Positions 1 through 6,087 of a stretch of DNA of 8,556 bases are shown piece by piece; positions within the stretch are counted from its first letter, which is position 1; every line of letters starts with the position of its first letter. Below the pieces are notes generated by a model. The model saw only the letters and a program-made list of their open reading frames with translations. It was not told where the DNA came from and did not search any database. The stretch lies in assembly GCA_013151315.1 (NCBI GenBank), contig JAADIN010000262.1, positions 1-8,556 on the forward strand. The letters run 5' to 3'. The position numbers were made by a program, and so were the translations under genes. The DNA is from Planctomycetota bacterium (GTDB taxonomy: Bacteria; Planctomycetota; Planctomycetia; Pirellulales; Lacipirellulaceae).

Positions 1-47
1 ATTTTTCATAACCTGAGTGCCAAGTATTAGTGCGCAGACCCAAAGCC

Positions 48-129
48 AGAGTAGAACGCCTCTCCGAGTCGTTTTTATTGTTGACTTTTATCGTTGAAAA
101 AAACACGACTCGGAGAGTCGTGCCACTCT
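48..129. repeat. 82-bp imperfect palindrome, MITE-like or REP-like
   Basis: Two 25-base arms, 48-72 and 105-129, are inverted copies of each other with 22 of 25 positions matching. The inner 13 (CTCTCCGAGTCGT at 60-72, ACGACTCGGAGAG at 105-117) match perfectly. The 32-base centre is T-rich on the left and A-rich on the right, so the fold extends a little further. The right arm alone also forms a small hairpin (CACGACT with AGTCGTG). There is no open reading frame inside. It resembles the short non-coding dispersed palindromes common in planctomycete genomes. It could instead act as a bidirectional terminator upstream of the next gene. Multiple genomic copies cannot be shown from this window. 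Confidence 0.65.
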
Positions 130-143
130 AAGGAAACTGTCTC

Positions 144-525
144 GTGTTCAAAAAATTCTCATTAGCTCTTAGCGTTGCGATGGGGTGTGCCTTGTTTGGC
201 ATGACGGAATCTCACGCCGAGGCCCCGTACTTGCAGCCCTTGCGTCGCGCCCAGATGTCCAACTGGCACGCCAACTATTCCCATTCTGAGTATGGCCAGC
301 CGGTGGCACTCGTGGTCCCTCCGACGGCGAATATGCAAACGGCTTGGAGTTGGGGCGCACCGAGTGCAAGTTTCTCGCGCATCAACCATCAGTCAGTTTG
401 GCCGTAACTATCCGGGGCCAGGACCGTTTGCGGGGGGTTTTCGTCGTACGCCCCGTTGGCCGTCTAGCACGCACCAGTTTGGCGTGTACTACGCGCGTGC
501 CCCTTGGTATCCGACGCAACGATAA
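144..525 (+). pseudogene. Small secreted protein, frameshifted by a 4-bp duplication
   Basis: A GTG start at 144 has a good ribosome binding site (TAAGGAAA, AGGA at 131-134, 9 bases before the start). The first 25 residues form a signal peptide: FKK, then a hydrophobic stretch, then SHA before the likely cleavage point at 25/26, so the product is exported. As written the frame stops at 405-407 after 87 residues. The natural continuation lies in the +1 frame: QFGRNYPGPG, then TPRWPSSTHQFGVYYARAPW, ending at 525. The switch coincides with CAGTCAGT at 390-397. Removing one CAGT joins the two parts into a 125-residue protein reading RINHQFGRNYPG. The aromatic, proline-rich body (PVALVVPPTA, QTAWSWG) resembles a small secreted protein family of unknown function that I recall from Pirellulales. 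The mutation may be real, or it may be a sequencing error. Confidence 0.75.
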
Positions 526-582
526 CTGGCAGTTCGTGCAAGAGTCTTTCGGTCGGTTCCCCCTTGCCGAAGGCTCCGGTCG

Positions 583-632
583 AGCCTGCCGAGCCCGCGA
601 TCTGCGAGGCTCGGCAGGCTTGCTCTGTTTTT
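583..632 (+). terminator. Rho-independent terminator after the secreted-protein gene
   Basis: The arms AGCCTGCCGAGCC (583-595) and GGCTCGGCAGGCT (608-620) pair perfectly over 13 bases around a 12-base loop, in which CGC/GCG can pair further. A run of five T (628-632) and a second T-rich patch follow shortly after. This is a classic intrinsic terminator. It ends transcription of the small secreted-protein gene and insulates the def operon. Confidence 0.8.
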
Positions 633-672
633 GTCTTTGAGGTTGCGGCTATTTTTTTGCGAATCGTCGCTC

Positions 673-678
673 TATAAT
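673..678 (+). promoter_or_regulatory. Possible -10 element for the def-fmt operon
   Basis: A perfect TATAAT lies 47 bases upstream of the def start, just after the terminator and in the only gap before the operon. No convincing -35 box sits 16-18 bases upstream. TTGCGG at 643-648 is 24 bases away, which is too far. The assignment rests on the hexamer and its position only. Confidence 0.35.
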
Positions 679-725
679 CTTGTGAAAAGGCAAATTCCCC
701 GAGGTCGTGACCAACAGCAGGTGGT

Positions 726-1331
726 GTGTTGAAGCTCCAGGTGATTCATTATCCCCATCCGACGTTGCGACACGTTTCCAAGCCTTTGAAACGGGTTGAT
801 AACGAGCTGCGCGACATGGTCGCCCAGATGTTCGATTTGATGTACGAACACGAGGGCGTGGGCCTTGCCGCGAACCAGGTCGATTTGCCGTACCGATTTT
901 TTGTCGCGAATCCGACCGGCGATTCAGAGAATCAAGAAGCTGAGCAAGTGTTTATCAACCCGGTCATTCGCTCGGGCAAGGGGCGCTCGGGCAAGGGGCA
1001 AACCGAGGGCGAAGAGGGGTGTCTTAGCATCCCAGGCGTTCTTGGGCCGGTCGTTCGTAACGAACGGGTGACAGTCGAAGCCTATGGATTAACGGGCGAA
1101 TCGTTTCTCGGCGAGGTCGACGGGCTCTTTGCCCGCATTGTGCAGCATGAGACCGATCACCTCGACGGCAAACTGTTTATCGATCGGCTGGCTCCTACGC
1201 AACTTGCGGAAGTTCGAGATCAGCTCGAAGAATTCGAGATCGTTTTTCAAAGCAAGCGAGATTGCGGCGAGATGCCGTCCGACGAGCAAATCGTTGCGAG
1301 AATTGCCGAACTGGAACAGTTGCGGACTTAG
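726..1331 (+). CDS. def: Peptide deformylase
   Basis: This enzyme removes the formyl group from the N-terminal methionine of new proteins in the cytoplasm, using a metal ion. All three family motifs are present: GVGLAANQ (residues 44-51), EGCLS (97-101) and QHETDHLDG (140-148). The metal ligands C99, H141 and H145 and the catalytic E142 and Q51 are intact. At 201 residues it is slightly longer than typical bacterial enzymes. Five residues come from an exact 15-base tandem duplication at 969-998 (RSGKG twice), in the loop just before motif II. The start is uncertain: the GTG at 726 directly abuts AGGTGG (719-724), and the next codon, TTG at 729, gives better spacing and MKLQVIHYPHPTLRH. It is the first gene of a run with fmt, whose product adds the formyl group removed here. 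Confidence 0.95.
   Translation: MLKLQVIHYPHPTLRHVSKPLKRVDNELRDMVAQMFDLMYEHEGVGLAANQVDLPYRFFVANPTGDSENQEAEQVFINPVIRSGKGRSGKGQTEGEEGCLSIPGVLGPVVRNERVTVEAYGLTGESFLGEVDGLFARIVQHETDHLDGKLFIDRLAPTQLAEVRDQLEEFEIVFQSKRDCGEMPSDEQIVARIAELEQLRT
969..998 (+). repeat. Exact 2 x 15-bp tandem duplication inside def
   Basis: The unit CGCTCGGGCAAGGGG occurs twice without a mismatch (969-983 and 984-998). It is in frame and encodes RSGKG twice (residues 82-91). It lengthens the loop before the catalytic EGCLS motif without touching any active-site residue. Confidence 0.9.
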
Positions 1332-1334
1332 AAA

Positions 1335-2264
1335 ATGCGAATCGTTGTTCTAGGAACTGGCCCTTTTGCTGTACCAACGCTGCAAAGTCTTCACGCTTCG
1401 GCGCACGAAATGGTCTGCGCCGTTTCGCGCCCGCCGCGCGGGCGGAAGCCGTTGCCGGCACCCGTCGCGGTGGCTGCTGAGCAGTTGGGCATCGAAGTTT
1501 GGCTTCCCGAGACGGTCAATTCTGATGAGGCGCGTGACAAGCTAACGGCATGGAATGCCGACCTCTTGGTCGTATGCGATTATGGCGAAATCCTCAAACC
1601 CCCGACGCTTGCGGTTTCGCGGCTCGGTGGGATCAACCTTCACGGTTCGCTACTTCCCAAGTATCGAGGCGCCGCGCCGGTGCAATGGGCGATTCTCAAC
1701 GGCGACCAGGAAACGGGCAACACGGTTATCCAGATGACGCCAGGTCTTGACGCCGGGCCTTGCCTGGGAATCCAACGCATTGCGATCGACCCCGACGAAA
1801 CGGCCGGTGAGCTAGAACCCCGCATGGCCGATCTGGGAGCGCAGTTGACATTAAAAGTGGTCGACCAATTGGCCGCCGGCACGGCGTCACCAATCGAACA
1901 AGATAAGGCGCAAGCAACCAAGGCTCCGCGGTTGACTAAGCAGCAAGGCGAAATCGATTGGTCGCAGTCGGCCGGGCAAATCAAAAACCAAGTGCGTGCT
2001 TTGCAACCTTGGCCCAAGGCGTTTACGTATTGGCAACGGACGGACGGCGATCCGCTGCGGCTGATTATTCACCGAGTTGCGATAGCGGAACATGAAAAAG
2101 CGACAGTTCCTGGCGAAGTGATTTGTGTGGATTCCGGACTGCTGGTTGCGACAGGACAAAGCGTATTGCGTTTGGAAGCAATCCAGCCAGCGGGGAAGCG
2201 CGTGATGACGGTCGAGGAGTTTTTGCGCGGGGCTGCGGTGCGCGTTGGTGACCAGTTGAGTTAG
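1335..2264 (+). CDS. fmt: Methionyl-tRNA formyltransferase
   Basis: The enzyme transfers a formyl group from 10-formyl-tetrahydrofolate to the methionine on initiator tRNA, allowing bacterial translation initiation. Its 309 residues match the family length. The N-terminal Rossmann-like domain begins RIVVLGTGPFAVPTL. The catalytic region reads INLHGSLLPKYRGAAP, with N101 and H103, followed by QMTPGLDAGP with D139; together these form the expected Asn-His-Asp set. The C-terminal tRNA-binding domain is recognisable in TKQQGEIDW and VRALQPWPKAFTYW (around residues 200-235). The ATG is only 3 bases after the def stop and has no clear ribosome binding site of its own, so translation is probably coupled to def. 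A usually AYG-like segment reads CDYGEILKP here, which I take as lineage variation. Confidence 0.95.
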   Translation: MRIVVLGTGPFAVPTLQSLHASAHEMVCAVSRPPRGRKPLPAPVAVAAEQLGIEVWLPETVNSDEARDKLTAWNADLLVVCDYGEILKPPTLAVSRLGGINLHGSLLPKYRGAAPVQWAILNGDQETGNTVIQMTPGLDAGPCLGIQRIAIDPDETAGELEPRMADLGAQLTLKVVDQLAAGTASPIEQDKAQATKAPRLTKQQGEIDWSQSAGQIKNQVRALQPWPKAFTYWQRTDGDPLRLIIHRVAIAEHEKATVPGEVICVDSGLLVATGQSVLRLEAIQPAGKRVMTVEEFLRGAAVRVGDQLS

Positions 2265-2280
2265 CTGAAAACTATTTTCC

Positions 2281-2910
2281 ATGAACTTAAAAGCATGCCA
2301 CTGTTGCGGGCAGATTCATCAGGTGCCAGGGCTCTCCGGTGCCCAGGTTGCGGTCTGTACGCGTTGTGGCGTGGGATTCGCGCAGCTTTCGACTCGGTCG
2401 GCCAGCCGTACGGCGGCCGCGGCGATGGGGGCATTTATTCTCTATTGGCCTGCCATTTTATTGCCGATTCTTCGGATCGAAAAATTTGGCCAGCATCATG
2501 AATCGAGCCTGCTGGTCGGCACGATCGAACTGCTGCGCGAAGGGAGCTGGTTTGTCGGAACGGTCGTACTACTGTTTTCGATCGTGTTTCCGCTGATAAA
2601 GATACTTTTGCTTCTCGAGCTGAGCCTGTTGGGGCTATTGCACCGGCAGCATAAAGCGCAGACTTATCGGGCGATGGAACTTGCCGGCAAGTGGAGCATG
2701 ATGGATGTGATGCTTTTGGCATTTCTGGTGATGCTCGTGAAATTGGGGACGTTGGTGCAATTTCAGTTTGGCCCCGCAGTGTGGGCTTTTGTGATGTGCG
2801 TCGCGATGAGCATCGTGGCTTCCTTGTGTTTTGATCCGCATACGATTTGGAACGACGAAGAGAACGGCGGAAATTGCCCGCGAAATACGCGAAAATACGC
2901 GAAAAATTGA
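2281..2910 (+). CDS. PqiA-like inner membrane protein, single domain
   Basis: A 209-residue membrane protein of the paraquat-inducible protein A family. The N-terminus holds a zinc-ribbon-like pair of motifs, C6-x2-C9 and C26-x2-C29. Four hydrophobic segments follow, near residues 46-66, 89-112, 140-160 and 165-184. Family hallmarks are FPLIK (103-107) at the end of the second segment region and GKWSMMDV (136-143) before the third. E. coli PqiA carries two such domains; this protein has one. PqiA-type proteins partner with MCE proteins in lipid transport between membranes, and the next gene encodes such a partner. The start lies 16 bases after the fmt stop without an obvious ribosome binding site. 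The last 16 or so residues (NGGNCPRNTRKYAKN) come from a CGCGAAA repeat and look non-native. Confidence 0.88.
   Translation: MNLKACHCCGQIHQVPGLSGAQVAVCTRCGVGFAQLSTRSASRTAAAAMGAFILYWPAILLPILRIEKFGQHHESSLLVGTIELLREGSWFVGTVVLLFSIVFPLIKILLLLELSLLGLLHRQHKAQTYRAMELAGKWSMMDVMLLAFLVMLVKLGTLVQFQFGPAVWAFVMCVAMSIVASLCFDPHTIWNDEENGGNCPRNTRKYAKN
2879..2906 (+). repeat. CGCGAAA-type short tandem repeat
   Basis: Three near-identical units, CGCGAAATA, CGCGAAAATA and CGCGAAAAA, lie in a row at the 3' end of the pqiA-like gene and encode its last residues. From memory, such purine-rich strings are dispersed in planctomycete genomes, where they yield spurious reading frames. The neighbouring ribosome binding site of the next gene directly follows. 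Confidence 0.6.
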
Positions 2911-2915
2911 GGAGG
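2909..2915 (+). promoter_or_regulatory. Ribosome binding site fixing the start of the MCE gene
   Basis: GAGGAGG overlaps the TGA stop of the pqiA-like gene (2908-2910) and sits 6 bases before the ATG at 2922. This selects 2922 rather than the upstream in-frame ATG at 2847, whose extra 25 residues would be read from the CGCGAAA repeat region out of frame with pqiA. The overlap suggests coupled translation of the pair. Confidence 0.8.
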
Positions 2916-2921
2916 CGAAAA

Positions 2922-3839
2922 ATGGACGAGGCTGCTGACCCATCTCCTACGGAAGATTCGTTTCCCGTGGCGAATATCAAAGAAACACGGACGCCCAGCC
3001 AAATGGCGGGGACGGTCGTTTCTCGCTTGTGGCTTGCGACGGTGCTCTGTTTGGCGGTCGCCGCGGGATTGGTCTGGTCGCAGGTGCGCTCGAGAGGACC
3101 AGTGATCGAGGTGCATTTTACTGAAGGGCACGGTCTCGAACCGGACGATCCGGTTCGCTATCGGGGTATCGATGTTGGCCAAGTGCAGGAGATCGTGTTG
3201 AGCGAAAACCTGGATGGCATTGTGGTTCGAATTCAAATGACCGATGCCACAGCAGCGATTGCCCGCGAGGGTTCCCGTTTTTGGATCGAAAGGCCAGACA
3301 TTAGCTTTGGCCAAGTGCGGGGGTTAGACACGCTAGTCGGCGGCCCGTTTATTGGCGTCGTGCCTGGGCCGGCCGAGGCGACGCCCTGTCAGAGATTTGA
3401 GGGCTTGGAGGGAGCTTCGGCGCCGCTGAACAGCATCGCCGACGGATTGGAAGTGGTTCTCGAGAGCGCCCATCGGCTCGGCTTGCAGGCCGGTTCGGCG
3501 GTCAGTTATCGGGGCGTCACGGTGGGGCATATTCTCTCGGTTGAATTGACCGACGAGGCGGCGATGGTGGTCGCTCGTGCATTTGTCGAGCCTCAATACC
3601 GCAAGTTGATCCGAGAGAACACACGGTTTTGGAGCAACAGCGGGATCGGCATCCGGGTCGGTTTTACAGGCATCGAGCTCGATGCGGAAACCTTGTCTAC
3701 GATCGCGGCGGGCGGCGTTTCGTTGGCGACGCCCAACGAGCCGGGCAACTTGGCGGCGGAGGGCCATCGTTTTCAGCTTTCCGAATCGCCTCGCGACGAG
3801 TGGATCCGGTGGCAGCCGCGGCTGGGGATTGGTCAATGA
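2922..3839 (+). CDS. PqiB/MlaD-like protein with two MCE domains
   Basis: A 305-residue protein anchored in the inner membrane by one N-terminal segment (about residues 35-53), with the rest outside the cytoplasm. Two MCE domains are visible. The first, from about 60 to 148, contains GLEPDDPVRYRGIDVGQV. The second, from about 176 to 265, contains GLQAGSAVSYRGVTVGHI. Matching FWIERP and FWSNSG elements occur in each, as in PqiB and YebT proteins. MCE proteins form hexameric rings or tubes that carry lipids across the periplasm. E. coli PqiB is about 546 residues, with three MCE domains and a long coiled-coil tip. This protein lacks the third domain and the tip, so any tube would be short. It directly follows a PqiA-like gene, its usual partner. 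I infer lipid transport, but the cargo cannot be read from sequence. Confidence 0.85.
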   Translation: MDEAADPSPTEDSFPVANIKETRTPSQMAGTVVSRLWLATVLCLAVAAGLVWSQVRSRGPVIEVHFTEGHGLEPDDPVRYRGIDVGQVQEIVLSENLDGIVVRIQMTDATAAIAREGSRFWIERPDISFGQVRGLDTLVGGPFIGVVPGPAEATPCQRFEGLEGASAPLNSIADGLEVVLESAHRLGLQAGSAVSYRGVTVGHILSVELTDEAAMVVARAFVEPQYRKLIRENTRFWSNSGIGIRVGFTGIELDAETLSTIAAGGVSLATPNEPGNLAAEGHRFQLSESPRDEWIRWQPRLGIGQ

Positions 3840-3856
3840 AGTGGAAAGAGGGGGTA

Positions 3857-3884
3857 AAGCCACGGGATTGCAGTCCCGTGGCTT
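3857..3884. terminator. Perfect hairpin between convergent genes
   Basis: AAGCCACGGGA (3857-3867) and TCCCGTGGCTT (3874-3884) pair over 11 bases around a 6-base loop. It sits in the 59-base gap between the stops of the MCE gene (plus) and the glutamate-synthase-like gene (minus). Its position suits a bidirectional terminator, but there is no T run on either side. It may equally be a dispersed palindromic repeat; such GCCACGGG palindromes recur in planctomycete genomes as I recall them. Confidence 0.5.
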
Positions 3885-3898
3885 GCAATTCCTTTATC

Positions 3899-5464
3899 CT
3901 ACGCCGGCTGCAACTCTAGCGGCTCAACCGTGCTGGGCATTGGCGTGCCTTTGCTCCAAGCGCGAATTGCTTCCTGATCCTCGGGCGAGGGGAGGCTCCA
4001 TTCGGGTTGATAGCTGAAAATGTCGGTTGCCGTCTTCGTTTGCAGGCCGTCGATGAGAACCTCGAACTGGTCGAGTGTGACCATCGTCGGATGGGGGAGG
4101 CCACAGGCGCGGCACAGGCGGAGTAACTCTTTTCGGAACGAAACCAGGTAGTTGGCCAGTCGTGCGCTTTTGAGTTCGGGATCGAGGCCTCGCATGAGCC
4201 ATTTGTTTTGGGTGGCGATGCCGGTGGGGCAAAAACCCGTGTGGCAACGTTGGGCTTGGATGCAGCCGATGGCGAGCATCGCTTCGCGGCCGACGTTGAT
4301 CATGTCGCAGCCCAACCCGAACCCGAGCAAAGCCGCCTGTGGGAAGCCCAGTTTTCCGGAGCCGATGAAGACGATCTGCTCGTGCATGTTGAGTTTGACA
4401 AATTCGCGATAGACGCTGCTCATGCCCTGTTTGAAGGGTTTGGCCACGTGGTCGGTAAAGACGAGCGGGGCGGCTCCGGTGCCCCCTTCGCCGCCGTCGA
4501 CCGTGATGAAGTCGACTCCGCGGTCAGTCGAAGCCATTTGGAAAGCCAGTTGGGTCCAGAAATCGATTTCGCCGATGGCCGACTTGATGCCGACGGGCAG
4601 GCCCGTTTCGTCGGCCAGTCGTTCGACAAAATCGAGCATGCTGTCGACATCGCTAAATTCGGTGTGATGGTTGGGGCTGGCGCAGTCTTTGCCCATGGGG
4701 ATTCCACGAACGGCAGCGATTTCGGGAGTGATTTTCGCAGCAGGCAACATGCCGCCGACGCCCGGTTTGGCACCTTGGCTGAGCTTGATTTCGATCGCCC
4801 GGGCGGGGCTCGTAGCGATCACTTCTTTGAGTCGCTCGAGACAAAATTGTCCACGCTCGTCACGGCAGCCAAAATAGCTGGTGCCGATTTGCAGAATGAG
4901 ATCGCCGCCCTGTTTGTGATAATTCGAGACGCCCCCTTCACCCGTGTTGTGAAGCGCGCCGGCCAGCTTCGCACCGCCGTTGAGTGCTGCGATTGCCGGC
5001 CCGCTGAGCGAGCCAAAGCTCATCGCCGAGATATTGACGATTGACTGGGGACGGAATGCTTTACGCCGACCGCGATGCGCGCCGAGGATTTTTGCGCAGG
5101 GAAGCGAATAGGTCGGGTCGTGGCCAGGTTGACCCGGCTGGTAATCGGTCAGCGGAAAATTGCTGTGTTTGACAATCAGATGGTTGGTTTGTTGTTCGAG
5201 GTCGACACTGGTGCCAAAGCCGAAGTAGGGGTTTTGATTTTTCGATGACGCATAGACCCATCGCCGCTGGGTGCGAGTGAAGGGTTGTTCTTCGTTGTCG
5301 CTTGCGACGATATACTGCCGCAGTTCGGGGCCGATGTGTTCGAGCCAATAGCGAATGTGTCCAACGATCGGGAAGATGCGCAGGATGCTGTGCTGGCGTT
5401 GCGTGATGTCGTAGGCGGCCAAGGCGACCAGCGCGATGGCACTCCAGAATAATATCGTACCCAT
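3899..5464 (-). CDS. FMN-binding glutamate synthase family protein
   Basis: A 521-residue protein matching the FMN and Fe-S synthase part of the glutamate synthase large subunit, similar in layout to B. subtilis YerD. It lacks the glutamine amidotransferase domain, so it cannot obtain ammonia from glutamine itself. One hydrophobic segment (about residues 4-18) probably anchors it to the membrane. FMN-barrel motifs include SAMSFGSLSGPAI (146-158), NTGEGG (173-178), QGAKPGVGG and the DGGEGGTGAAP loop. A C-x5-C-x4-C cluster (C401, C407, C412, in RCHTGFCPTGIATQ) matches the [3Fe-4S] site. Upstream, AGAGGAAAG gives a binding site, rather distant at about 13 bases from the AGGA core. The gene stands alone on its strand, with no small subunit nearby. 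The electron donor and true substrate are unknown; glutamate synthesis should not be assumed. Confidence 0.9.
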   Translation of the reverse strand: MGTILFWSAIALVALAAYDITQRQHSILRIFPIVGHIRYWLEHIGPELRQYIVASDNEEQPFTRTQRRWVYASSKNQNPYFGFGTSVDLEQQTNHLIVKHSNFPLTDYQPGQPGHDPTYSLPCAKILGAHRGRRKAFRPQSIVNISAMSFGSLSGPAIAALNGGAKLAGALHNTGEGGVSNYHKQGGDLILQIGTSYFGCRDERGQFCLERLKEVIATSPARAIEIKLSQGAKPGVGGMLPAAKITPEIAAVRGIPMGKDCASPNHHTEFSDVDSMLDFVERLADETGLPVGIKSAIGEIDFWTQLAFQMASTDRGVDFITVDGGEGGTGAAPLVFTDHVAKPFKQGMSSVYREFVKLNMHEQIVFIGSGKLGFPQAALLGFGLGCDMINVGREAMLAIGCIQAQRCHTGFCPTGIATQNKWLMRGLDPELKSARLANYLVSFRKELLRLCRACGLPHPTMVTLDQFEVLIDGLQTKTATDIFSYQPEWSLPSPEDQEAIRAWSKGTPMPSTVEPLELQPA

Positions 5465-5490
5465 GTTGATGATTCTTTCCTCTGGCGATC

Positions 5491-5529
5491 TGTCAGATCG
5501 CGGCTATTGCCTGTCAGGTCGTGGCTATT
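5491..5529. repeat. Two near-identical 18-bp direct repeats upstream of the minus-strand gene
   Basis: TGTCAGATCGCGGCTATT (5491-5508) and TGTCAGGTCGTGGCTATT (5512-5529) differ at two positions and are spaced with a 21-base period. They lie about 27-65 bases upstream of the minus-strand start, a position that would suit an operator or promoter-proximal site. They could equally be a non-functional tandem duplication. A weaker relative, GAGGTTGCGGCTATT, lies at 639-653 upstream of def. Confidence 0.5.
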
Positions 5530-5741
5530 TTCAGAACGGGGCTCTTTTGAAATTGACAGAGAAAGGTAGCTTTTTCTGGGCCCCGAGGGTTGCAGCGGGG
5601 CCGAAGGTGGGGGGTTGGCACCTGCGATTTTTGATAGAAGGTTGGAATCGGGGGCCGAATGGTTCGGTTAGTGCGATAAAACTGGTGGCTTGGTCTCTGT
5701 GCTTCCTTTCTCGTTGTGCTTAGGGGAAGTGAAAATTGAAC

Positions 5742-5759
5742 CGCCAAGAGCGCCAAGAA
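5742..5759 (+). repeat. CGCCAAGA-type short tandem repeat
   Basis: CGCCAAGAG is followed at once by CGCCAAGAA. In translation it gives the NRQERQEPRK string that recurs in spurious proteins of planctomycetes and other environmental bacteria. I interpret it as a remnant of a dispersed intergenic repeat rather than coding sequence. Confidence 0.5.
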
Positions 5760-5835
5760 CCTAGAAAGGGGCCATTTTTCATCCTCTTTGTACTACTTAA
5801 CGATCAATTTCTTTGTGCAGCGCAAAGATTTTCAA

Positions 5836-5922
5836 TGGCCACGGATGAAACACGGAGAACAAAAATACTGGCACGAGATTCTTTTTTTGATCTGTGTTTC
5901 ATCCGTGTTCAATCCGTGGCCA
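5836..5922. repeat. Inverted repeat of the CCACGGATGAAACACGGA family
   Basis: The left arm reads GGCCACGGATGAAACACGGA (5837-5856). On the right, TCTGTGTTTCATCCGTG (5891-5907) is its inverted copy with one mismatch. A second ATCCGTGGCC (5912-5921) follows. The right side is therefore a head-to-tail doublet facing the left arm across an AT-rich centre. I recall this sequence type as a dispersed intergenic repeat of many environmental bacteria. It has no transposase and no recognisable coding content. Confidence 0.6.
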
Positions 5923-6002
5923 ATACTTTGCTTTTGTGTCTTTTTGCGTTTTTTGTGGCTATCCATTTCCCCGGTCCTCCTCGATCACTCGGCGGGGCAC
6001 CG

Positions 6003-6021
6003 CGGACCGCGTGGCGGTCCG
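6003..6021. repeat. Short GC-rich palindrome
   Basis: CGGACCGC (6003-6010) and GCGGTCCG (6014-6021) pair perfectly around the triplet GTG. It lies about 65 bases upstream of the J-domain gene start. No T run follows, so it is more likely a REP-like element than a terminator. A regulatory role is possible but not supported. Confidence 0.5.
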
Positions 6022-6025
6022 GCTG

Positions 6026-6053
6026 TTGAGCCTTGGTTTTTCTTTGCTAGACT
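6026..6053 (+). promoter_or_regulatory. Weak promoter candidate for the J-domain gene
   Basis: TTGAGC (6026-6031) and TAGACT (6048-6053) are separated by 16 bases and lie 35 bases upstream of the start codon. Both boxes match the housekeeping consensus only partly, so this is a guess based on spacing and position. Confidence 0.25.
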
Positions 6054-6087
6054 GGATAGGCATTGTTCACCCGTCGGAGCTTTTCGG

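Larger units (their letters stand above)
5465..6087. other. Long stretch without a credible gene, rich in repeats
   Basis: This region lies between the divergently transcribed glutamate-synthase-like gene and the J-domain gene. Reading frames across it translate into repeat-derived strings such as NRQERQEPRK and ATDETRRTK, or lack start signals and recognisable features, so I call none of them. It contains a direct repeat (5491-5529), a short GGCCCCG/CGGGGCC hairpin (5579-5602) with no T run, a CGCCAAGA string (5742-5759), a larger inverted repeat (5836-5922) and a GC-rich palindrome (6003-6021). Promoters for both flanking genes must lie here. Only a weak candidate is visible for the J-domain gene. 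Confidence 0.7.

Noticed and set aside
390..397. Programmed frameshift in the small secreted-protein gene
   Set aside because: A 4-base tandem duplication that repairs perfectly when removed is better explained by slippage or error than by recoding.
2847..2921. Longer N-terminus for the MCE protein starting at the ATG at 2847
   Set aside because: The extra 25 residues come from the CGCGAAA repeat and the end of the PqiA-like gene. A strong GAGGAGG at 2909-2915 points to the ATG at 2922.
4208..5044. 278-residue plus-strand reading frame opposite the glutamate-synthase-like gene
   Set aside because: Its antiparallel partner has clear FMN and Fe-S motifs. The long plus-strand frame is a by-product of GC-rich codon use.
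5579..5602. Terminator from the GGCCCCG/CGGGGCC hairpin
   Set aside because: The stem is only 7 bases and there is no T run on the 3' side in either direction. No gene ends here.
5736..6029. Separate small protein beginning MNRQERQEPRK
   Set aside because: It consists of repeat-derived strings, has no ribosome binding site and no recognisable domain.
5788..6087. N-terminal extension of the J-domain protein by 100 residues
   Set aside because: The extension translates dispersed repeats and the GC-rich palindrome. A ribosome binding site at 6076-6079 supports 6088.
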